49,362 nt of DNA from an uncultured Cellulosilyticum sp. (GTDB taxonomy: Bacteria > Bacillota > Clostridia > Lachnospirales > Cellulosilyticaceae), in NCBI GenBank assembly GCA_934725855.1, contig CAKVCL010000024.1, positions 1 to 49,362 on the forward strand. Direction: 5' to 3'. Both the position numbers and the translations under genes were made by a program. How positions within the stretch are numbered: the stretch's first letter is position 1; every line of letters starts with the position of its first letter. Below are positions 44,235-49,362 of the stretch, in pieces. The notes under the pieces are model-generated. The model was not told where the DNA came from and ran no database searches. It saw only the letters and a list, made by a program, of their open reading frames with translations.

Positions 44235-45173
44235 TTGATTATTACCTTAACACCCTTCCCATCTATTGAATACATATACAGTGTAGAAGCATTTGAGCCT
44301 CAAAAAGTACTGACATCTAAAAATGTATCACTGAGTATTCTTTCAAAAGGTGTCTATAGTGCGCAAATGATGAAAGTTCTTCAAGAAGAGCCTATTTTAA
44401 TTAGTAGTTTTGGTGGTTTTGCAGGAAAGAGTATTAAGCATTATCTAGATAAATCAAAAGTCAAATCAGATATTGTATGGACAGAATATGAAACGCCCCA
44501 TCAAGTTAAAATTATGGCTTCGAATCAGTCCCTTGAGTATACTTTACGTAGCCAAGAACCTTTTACTTTTGATAAAGAGTGTACTAAACTGACTCATAAA
44601 TTAAACACACACATCAAAAAGGTTTCTACCTTAGTCTTATCTGGTAAAATTCCATTTCATCAAGAAATGTTACAATATGTCAAGTGGATTCAGCTCGCTA
44701 AAATGCATAATGTTAAGACCGTTGTATCTACAGGGCAAAAAGAAATTTGGCAGTCTATCCTTCAAGAAAAGCCTTATACGATTTTATTAACAGAAGAGCA
44801 ACTTAAAGATTTAGGCTATCAAACAACTTCTATAGAAGAAATTATTAAGGCATTAAAAGATTATATTGGAGGAGGCCTTCATTATATATGTGTTTATCTA
44901 AAAAATAGAGGTGCCATTATTTTATCCAAGCATAAATATTGTTATGTTCAATCTTCATGCCATTTACTGAATCAAAATAATACAGCAACAAGTGGAGCTT
45001 TTTTGGGTGCCCTAGCTATTGCGATTAATAGAGGTTATGAACAGGAGAAGCTAGCTAAATTATGCCTTGCAGCTGCCTTATCAGCAGATGATAATGCAGC
45101 ACATCGCATTTGTACACGTAAAGATGTTGAATACAAGTATAAAAAAACAAAAGTCAAACAAATTATGCTTTAG
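44235..45173 (+). CDS. PfkB-fold protein (1-phosphofructokinase-like), probably inactive
   Basis: The 312-residue protein follows the ribokinase/PfkB sugar-kinase layout. It starts IITLTPFPSIEYIYSVE, like FruK/LacC; a first substrate region follows (SILSKGVYSAQMM, in place of GGKGxN), then SSFGGFAGKSIKHYL, and LLTEEQLKDLGY. The normally invariant catalytic motif GAGD is replaced by ATSG (NTATSGAFLGALAIA at about 248-262), so the general base Asp is missing. A regulatory or binding role is more likely than a kinase. TTG 44235 gives the family-like N-terminus with GGTTGG upstream; GTG 44226 or TTG 44223 are weaker options. It lies 30 bp before hflX. Confidence 0.75.
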   Translation: MIITLTPFPSIEYIYSVEAFEPQKVLTSKNVSLSILSKGVYSAQMMKVLQEEPILISSFGGFAGKSIKHYLDKSKVKSDIVWTEYETPHQVKIMASNQSLEYTLRSQEPFTFDKECTKLTHKLNTHIKKVSTLVLSGKIPFHQEMLQYVKWIQLAKMHNVKTVVSTGQKEIWQSILQEKPYTILLTEEQLKDLGYQTTSIEEIIKALKDYIGGGLHYICVYLKNRGAIILSKHKYCYVQSSCHLLNQNNTATSGAFLGALAIAINRGYEQEKLAKLCLAAALSADDNAAHRICTRKDVEYKYKKTKVKQIML

Positions 45174-45203
45174 ACATAAAGCATATAAATAGAAAGGATT
45201 TTT

Positions 45204-46460
45204 ATGATAGAACACAAAGAACTCATTGAACGATTTATATTAGTTGCCGCTCAAAAAAAGCAATTTGATGAAAAGGATGCTTGGGAAAGTTTAGATGAAC
45301 TCAAGGATCTTGTTAAAACAGCGGGTGGAGAAATCATTATGGAAATGCTCCAACGCGTTGACCGCATTAATCCAGGTTTTTATATCGGAACAGGTAAAGT
45401 GGAGGAGCTTCAAAAGCTAATTGCTATGCATCAAGCGACAGGTGTTGTCTTTGACGATGAACTTTCACCTATTCAAATGCGCAATTTATCGGATTTATTA
45501 CAAGTCAAAGTTATGGATCGAACCATGATTATTTTAGATATTTTTGCTTCAAGAGCGCGCTCCAAAGAGGGTAAATTACAAGTTGAAATGGCACAACTTA
45601 AATATCAATCCTCAAGATTAATCGGTTTTGGAACGATGCTTTCAAGACAAGCTGGTGGCATCGGAAGTCGCGGTCCAGGAGAAAAGAAATTAGAGCTTGA
45701 TAAACGTCATATCCGTACACGTATGGAGATTTTAGAGAAAGAACTCGCTGAAGTAGAAAAACATCGTCAACTCATAAGGGAACGTAGACAAAAAAATAAA
45801 ACGCCTGTGATTGCTATTGTGGGTTATACAAATGCTGGGAAATCTACGTTACTTAATCAACTAAGTGGTAGTGAGGTTTATGTGCAAAATCAACTTTTTG
45901 CAACGCTTGACCCTACTACACGTTCTGTTAACTTACCAAGTGGCTCTGAAATTTTGCTTACAGATACAGTTGGTTTTATACGTAAATTACCCCATCATCT
46001 GATTAAAGCTTTTTATTCAACCCTTGAAGAAGCTAAATATGCAGATATTATTTTACATGTAATGGATATTAGTTCCCCTTATATTTTAACCCATCAACAA
46101 ATTGTGTATGAAACCCTTGAAAGATTACAAGTATCAGGCATTCCTATCATAGCCGTTTATAATAAAACCGATCAATTTGATGGCATTTACCCAAAGGATG
46201 AAAAAGCAGATTATGAAGTCTCTATTTCAGCACGTACCGGTAAAAACTGTGAAGCATTATTACAAACCATTGAACAGATTCTTTATACATCCATGAAACC
46301 CTTTGAAATTGAAGTCCCTTATTCCGAGGGACATATTGTTCGGTTTTGTCACGAATACGGTGAACGATTAGAAGAAGACTATACTAATACAGGAACCCAT
46401 CTTAAAGGCTACTTGCCTAATAATAAATATTATAAGATAGAACCATGGATTTTGTCGTAA
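45204..46460 (+). CDS. hflX: GTPase HflX
   Basis: The 418-residue ribosome-associated GTPase can split stalled or hibernating 70S ribosomes in characterised bacteria. The N-terminal HflX domain has GGEIIMEMLQRVDRINPGFYIG and VVFDDELSPIQMRNL, followed by the Gly-rich GGIGSRGPGEKKLELDKR linker. The G domain shows G1 GYTNAGKS (207-214), TLDPTTR, DTVGFIRKLPHHLI and NKTDQF. The length is typical. The ATG has GAAAGGA upstream. It is probably co-transcribed with the PfkB-like gene. Confidence 0.95.
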   Translation: MIEHKELIERFILVAAQKKQFDEKDAWESLDELKDLVKTAGGEIIMEMLQRVDRINPGFYIGTGKVEELQKLIAMHQATGVVFDDELSPIQMRNLSDLLQVKVMDRTMIILDIFASRARSKEGKLQVEMAQLKYQSSRLIGFGTMLSRQAGGIGSRGPGEKKLELDKRHIRTRMEILEKELAEVEKHRQLIRERRQKNKTPVIAIVGYTNAGKSTLLNQLSGSEVYVQNQLFATLDPTTRSVNLPSGSEILLTDTVGFIRKLPHHLIKAFYSTLEEAKYADIILHVMDISSPYILTHQQIVYETLERLQVSGIPIIAVYNKTDQFDGIYPKDEKADYEVSISARTGKNCEALLQTIEQILYTSMKPFEIEVPYSEGHIVRFCHEYGERLEEDYTNTGTHLKGYLPNNKYYKIEPWILS

Positions 46461-46618
46461 AATTCATTTTTAGTAAGAAATCAATCAGCCCTCATGATTA
46501 TTTATCGCGCATTTTTCTATTTTTTTATTTTTTTATCAAGAAGAAGCGAATTATTTTATTATTTCTTCCAAAAACTGTTATTCTTATGTAGAAATTCGTT
46601 TATTTGTTAGCTATATAC

Positions 46619-46661
46619 GCGATATTTTCTTTTAGGTAAATATCGCTAGATCATGTATAAT
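46619..46661 (+). promoter_or_regulatory. Promoter with overlapping inverted repeat
   Basis: GCGATATTT (46619-46627) and AAATATCGC (46638-46646) form a perfect 9-bp inverted repeat just upstream of TATAAT (46656-46661), where a -35 would lie. This is the layout of an operator controlling the 46705 gene. No good -35 hexamer is visible, fitting an activator or a regulated promoter. Confidence 0.5.
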
Positions 46662-46704
46662 AGTTGCAGAGCGAATATAAAATAATTATTTCTGGAGGAA
46701 AGCT

Positions 46705-46950
46705 ATGGTCATTAAGAAAAAATATATAGGAAAGTATGCTGCTCCACTGGGAGAAGTTCAATATTATTTGATACAACAAGATAACAAATATGGTATTGAA
46801 CTATTAGAAATTACAAATTCTAATTACATCAGTACAATGGAATGGGTTTGTGAAGATGGTGAAATCACGCTTGCACTTACTAAGCGCCTTTGTATGCAAG
46901 GTGCATTACCTGTTCATTTAGCTGAATTAATTGATGACTATGGCGCATAA
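46705..46950 (+). CDS. Small protein, DUF6514-like
   Basis: The 81-residue protein is beta-rich at the start (IKKKYIGKYAAPLGEVQYYLI, then YGIELLEI) and helical at the end (LTKRLCMQGALPVHLAELIDDY). This order resembles the small clostridial DUF6514 family. No membrane segment or catalytic motif is seen, and its role is unknown. GGAGG lies 7 bases upstream. It is monocistronic, with an operator-like promoter in front and a branched terminator behind, suggesting condition-dependent expression. Confidence 0.65.
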   Translation: MVIKKKYIGKYAAPLGEVQYYLIQQDNKYGIELLEITNSNYISTMEWVCEDGEITLALTKRLCMQGALPVHLAELIDDYGA

Positions 46951-46964
46951 TACACATGAAACAT

Positions 46965-47025
46965 AAGGATTGTCTTTCATTTGAGTAAGCCGTAAATCTT
47001 ACTCGTTGTAGACAGTCCTTTTTAT
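46965..47025 (+). terminator. Terminator with two stacked stems
   Basis: The outer stem AAGGATTGTCT (46965-46975) pairs with AGACAGTCCTT (47010-47020). The inner stem is GAGTAAG (46983-46989) with CTTACTC (46998-47004). A short T-run follows. Confidence 0.85.
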
Positions 47026-47090
47026 TTGCCATGATTACTAGAAGTATGTTAGGATAAGGCTAATGAAAAAAAGGTTAGGTGATTGATAAT

Positions 47091-47729
47091 ATGCTAGAAA
47101 GCTATAGAACAATTCATGATCATGGTGAGGCACTCATTGTAGAAAAAAAATCTAAATTCATCGCAACAGTTTACAAAGTTGAAACACCTGAAGAAGCAGA
47201 GGCTTATATGGTACAACTTAGGAAAAAATATTATGATGCAACGCACAATTGTTTTGCTTATCAAATAGGGGAAAAGGATGAATATCAAAAGTCTAGTGAT
47301 GATGGTGAACCCCAAGGCACAGCGGGTAAACCCATATTAGAGGTTTTAAAAGGGGAGCAAATTACGAATACTTTAATTTGTGTCACACGGTATTTTGGGG
47401 GCACCTTATTAGGAACAGGTGGATTGGTAAGAGCTTATAGTAAAGCCGCTAAAGAAGGTTTGTTAGCTGCTGGAATCGTTGAAAAGAAAAAAATTCAATT
47501 ATTTCATCTTCAGCTGCCATATACCTTAGTTGGAAAAGTACAATACCTACTTGGTGAAAAGCAATACAAAATTCGTGAAAGTATTTATTTAGAAGAGGTG
47601 ACCTTTATTGTGGAAGTTCTTGTCTCTGAAGGCGAGCTTTTTGAAAAATGGCTTCTGGAAGAAACTCATGCAGGGATAACGGTTACAAAGGGAGAAAAAG
47701 ATTTTATAGAAGTTCCTGTCTCCTTTTAA
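47091..47729 (+). CDS. yigZ: YigZ/IMPACT family protein
   Basis: The 212-residue protein has the UPF0029/IMPACT N-domain: FIATVYKVETPEEAEAYM, THNCFAYQIGEKDEYQKSSDDGEPQGTAGKPILEVL and CVTRYFGGTLLGTGGLVRAYS. All are strong signatures. A C-terminal ferredoxin-like domain of about 70 residues (DUF1949 type) follows. Eukaryotic IMPACT regulates translation through Gcn1; the bacterial role is unclear but translation-related. ATG 47091 has AGGTGA 8 bases upstream; GTG 47079 overlaps that site. Confidence 0.93.
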   Translation: MLESYRTIHDHGEALIVEKKSKFIATVYKVETPEEAEAYMVQLRKKYYDATHNCFAYQIGEKDEYQKSSDDGEPQGTAGKPILEVLKGEQITNTLICVTRYFGGTLLGTGGLVRAYSKAAKEGLLAAGIVEKKKIQLFHLQLPYTLVGKVQYLLGEKQYKIRESIYLEEVTFIVEVLVSEGELFEKWLLEETHAGITVTKGEKDFIEVPVSF

Positions 47730-47745
47730 AGTCTTTAAAGAGATA

Positions 47746-47775
47746 TTGCTAAATTAGCAGATAATATGGTAAAAT
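47746..47775 (+). promoter_or_regulatory. Promoter of yebC
   Basis: TTGCTA (47746-47751) and TAAAAT (47770-47775) have an 18-bp spacer and a TG extended -10, about 50 bp before the start. Confidence 0.5.
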
Positions 47776-47825
47776 ATAGACAATGTGCTTTAAATGATTA
47801 AAAGCCAATAAGGAGGAAAATAAAA

Positions 47826-48557
47826 ATGTCTGGACATTCAAAGTTTGCAAATATTAAACATAAAAAAGCAAAAAATGATGCTGCAAAAGGAAAAGTATTT
47901 ACTAAAATTGGTCGTGAGATTGCCGTTGCTGTTAAAGCAGGTGGCCCAGATCCATCTTTAAATAGAAAGTTAGCTGATGTCATTGCTAAAGCTAAATCAA
48001 ACAATATGCCTAATGATACCATTACACGTAGTATTAAGCGTGCAGCTGGTGATGGCGACAATGTACATTATGAATATATTACTTATGAAGGTTATGGACC
48101 AAGTGGAGTAGCTGTAATCGTTGAAACCCTTACAGATAACAAAAACCGTACCGCTGCTAATGTACGTGCTGCTTTTACTAAAGGTAATGGTAATATGGGA
48201 ACAACAGGTTGCGTATCTTTCATGTTTGATGAAAAAGGTCAAATTATTATCGAAAAAGATGCCGTTGAAATGGAAGAAGACGAATTAATGATGATGGCTA
48301 TTGAAGCTGGTGCTGATGATTTTGAAGCAGAAGAAGAAGGTTATACCATTTATACTTCTCCAGATGCTTTCCATGATGTACATGCTGCATTAGAAGCTGC
48401 AGGTATCGAAATGGCAGAAGCAGAAGTAACGATGGTTCCGCAAACATGGACAACCCTTTCATCCGAAGCCGATTTAAAAGCAATGAATAGAATGCTTGAT
48501 CTACTTGAGGACGATGATGACGTTCAAAATATTTACCACAACTGGGATGAAGAGTAA
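47826..48557 (+). CDS. yebC: YebC/PmpR family protein
   Basis: The 243-residue protein matches YebC along its whole length: [21 protein letters not shown] at the start, [51 protein letters not shown] and [11 protein letters not shown]. The family was long called a transcriptional regulator; recent work on members links YebC to relief of ribosome stalling at proline stretches, so a translation role is likely. AAGGAGG precedes the ATG. It is preceded by yigZ but has its own promoter. Confidence 0.96.
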   Translation: MSGHSKFANIKHKKAKNDAAKGKVFTKIGREIAVAVKAGGPDPSLNRKLADVIAKAKSNNMPNDTITRSIKRAAGDGDNVHYEYITYEGYGPSGVAVIVETLTDNKNRTAANVRAAFTKGNGNMGTTGCVSFMFDEKGQIIIEKDAVEMEEDELMMMAIEAGADDFEAEEEGYTIYTSPDAFHDVHAALEAAGIEMAEAEVTMVPQTWTTLSSEADLKAMNRMLDLLEDDDDVQNIYHNWDEE

Positions 48558-48586
48558 ACCTTTGATAGTCAACGGGTTGATAAATT

Positions 48587-48784
48587 GATGATTATGTCAT
48601 TTGAGAATTTATTATGAGAGGAACGCACAAAGGTGAGTTTGTCGGAATAACACCTACAAATGAGGTTTTAGAAATCACAGGGTTGGATATTGATAAAGTC
48701 ATAGATGGAAAAATGGTTGAACATGGTGGTGCTGCGAATACTTTTGAAACGTTTTTTGAACATCATTTGATTAAGCCTGTATAA
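48587..48784 (+). pseudogene. Remnant of a SnoaL-like (ester cyclase) protein
   Basis: An open stretch of 56 residues from ATG 48614 reads MRGTHKGEFVGITPTNEVLE and later DGKMVEHGGAANTFETFF, which is the C-terminal third of SnoaL-like predicted ester cyclases (RGTHxGEF-x-G-x-P-x-G; DGKIVEHW). The similarity continues in the same frame upstream as DDYVI-stop-EFI, aligning with the family's preceding strand, but TGA at 48602-48604 interrupts it. Stops at 48578 and 48581 and the missing N-terminal half show decay. No ribosome site serves ATG 48614. It is best regarded as a truncated, dead gene. Confidence 0.72.
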
Positions 48785-48819
48785 AATACAAATTAGAATT
48801 TGAAATGGGGGTAATTTTT

Positions 48820-49278
48820 ATGAACGATAAAGAATTAGGAAAACTAATGTATGATAAAGCAGTTGAGTTTATAGATAAACGTTTCCCAACTGATTGGGGT
48901 GGTTGTGCAATTATGTATACTGAAGACGAACAATTTTTAATAAGTGTTGCCCTTGAGTCTTTTAATGCCGGAGCCTGTCTATGTATGGAAACTGGTGCAA
49001 TGTGTGAAGCACAAAAGTATAATCTGAAAATTACACATTCATTATGTTTATCAAGAGATAATGAGAATGAATCACCAATAATCCTTTCTGCTTGTGGTAT
49101 ATGCCAAGAACGCTTAAGATACTGGGGTGAAGATGTAAAAGTTGCTATTTCTAATCCAGAGAATAAAATTATCTTCAAAACATTAAAAGAATTAGACCCT
49201 TGTTATTGGGGAGATGCATTTAATGATAAAAATCAGGATCAATATGAACCAGGAATATATATCCCAAGAGAATATTAA
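48820..49278 (+). CDS. Cytidine deaminase-fold protein (blasticidin-S deaminase-like)
   Basis: The 152-residue protein has the zinc deaminase layout of tetrameric cytidine deaminases: C55-M-E57 in CLCMETGAMCEA (usual C-A-E) and C92-G-I-C95 in SACGICQERL (usual P-C-G-x-C-R-Q). The metal-binding Cys residues and proton-shuttling Glu are therefore kept, while Ala and Pro next to them are changed. The N-terminal GGCAIMYTEDEQFLISVALES fits the family's first strands. The substrate may be cytidine or another aminated base or nucleoside. A longer tail (CYWGDAFNDKNQDQYEPG) is unusual. ATG 48820 has GGGGGT 7 bases upstream. It follows the SnoaL remnant and may belong to the same acquired segment. Confidence 0.8.
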   Translation: MNDKELGKLMYDKAVEFIDKRFPTDWGGCAIMYTEDEQFLISVALESFNAGACLCMETGAMCEAQKYNLKITHSLCLSRDNENESPIILSACGICQERLRYWGEDVKVAISNPENKIIFKTLKELDPCYWGDAFNDKNQDQYEPGIYIPREY

Positions 49279-49310
49279 GCGTAAGCGTCAATTCAAGCAC
49301 ACCTATAAAA

Positions 49311-49362
49311 AATACGCCACCGCTAGTATACTATTACTAGTCTTGTGGCGTATTAGTATTTT
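49311..49362 (+). terminator. Terminator with nested stems
   Basis: AATACGCCAC (49311-49320) pairs with GTGGCGTATT (49345-49354). An inner stem, CTAGTA (49323-49328) with TACTAG (49335-49340), lies in the loop, and T-rich sequence runs to the window end. Confidence 0.8.

Overview
The window is low-GC, gene-dense bacterial chromosome with strong AAAGGAG-type ribosome binding sites and many long-stem terminators. Dipicolinate synthase (dpaA/dpaB), SpoIIIE/FtsK, TepA, YlzJ, a TSCPD protein, a cytidylate-kinase-like protein, a radical SAM protein with a B12-binding-type N-terminus and an alanine T-box together point to an endospore-forming anaerobic Firmicute of the class Clostridia. A Lachnospiraceae or Cellulosilyticum-like origin is an impression from protein style, not a proven placement. 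I see no rRNA, tRNA, CRISPR array, insertion sequence or complete prophage.

Layout. 1-5.4 kb: dpaB (cut by the window edge) and dpaA on the minus strand behind a sigma-K-like promoter, a small hypothetical gene, a nucleoid-associated NA37 protein (minus), TSCPD, aspartokinase dapG, then tepA-ylzJ. In Bacillus most of these genes form one cluster; here it is split by an inversion and insertions. 5.4-12.4 kb: spoIIIE-fhs-folD-rimO-pgsA, a tight run linking DNA translocation, formate/one-carbon folate metabolism, S12 methylthiolation and phosphatidylglycerol synthesis. 12.5-20.7 kb: a cytidylate-kinase-like protein, an HI0933-type flavoprotein, PlsC, DUF1015, alaS behind a consensus promoter and T-box, then rpsU-yqeY.

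20.7-29.7 kb is the least conventional part. A 0.5-kb AT-rich gap holds a near-consensus Fur-type box overlapping a -10 element, a perfect 17-bp inverted repeat, and three (G/A)TTAAC motifs spaced exactly 21 bp. These lead into a gene whose product looks like a ribbon-helix-helix head on a long coiled coil. Next come a formate/nitrite-family channel, a solitary tyrosine recombinase, a secreted DUF4163/DUF3298-type protein, a small membrane protein, a cytoplasmic protein fusing a ParB-like domain to a BMP (nucleoside-binding) domain, a metallophosphoesterase with an altered first metal motif, and a membrane-anchored Ig-like protein ending in a YkuD-like domain without catalytic residues.

29.7-49.4 kb: gdhA, an HD-GYP protein, an Asn/Gly/Thr-rich lipoprotein, a radical SAM protein, nth, a GT4 glycosyltransferase with a TPR-like partner, a UvrD/PcrA helicase overlapped by a 48-aa membrane-protein gene, VanW, a class A penicillin-binding protein with a duplicated Cys motif, a PfkB-fold protein lacking its catalytic Asp, hflX, a small DUF6514-like protein, yigZ and yebC. 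The end holds a SnoaL-like gene remnant with an in-frame stop and a cytidine-deaminase-fold protein.

The strongest candidates for something undescribed are the phased-operator/RHH-coiled-coil locus (with a possible iron-regulated transcript just upstream), the ParB-BMP fusion, and the two apparent pseudoenzymes (YkuD-like and PfkB-like). All assignments come from reading the sequence; no database search was run.
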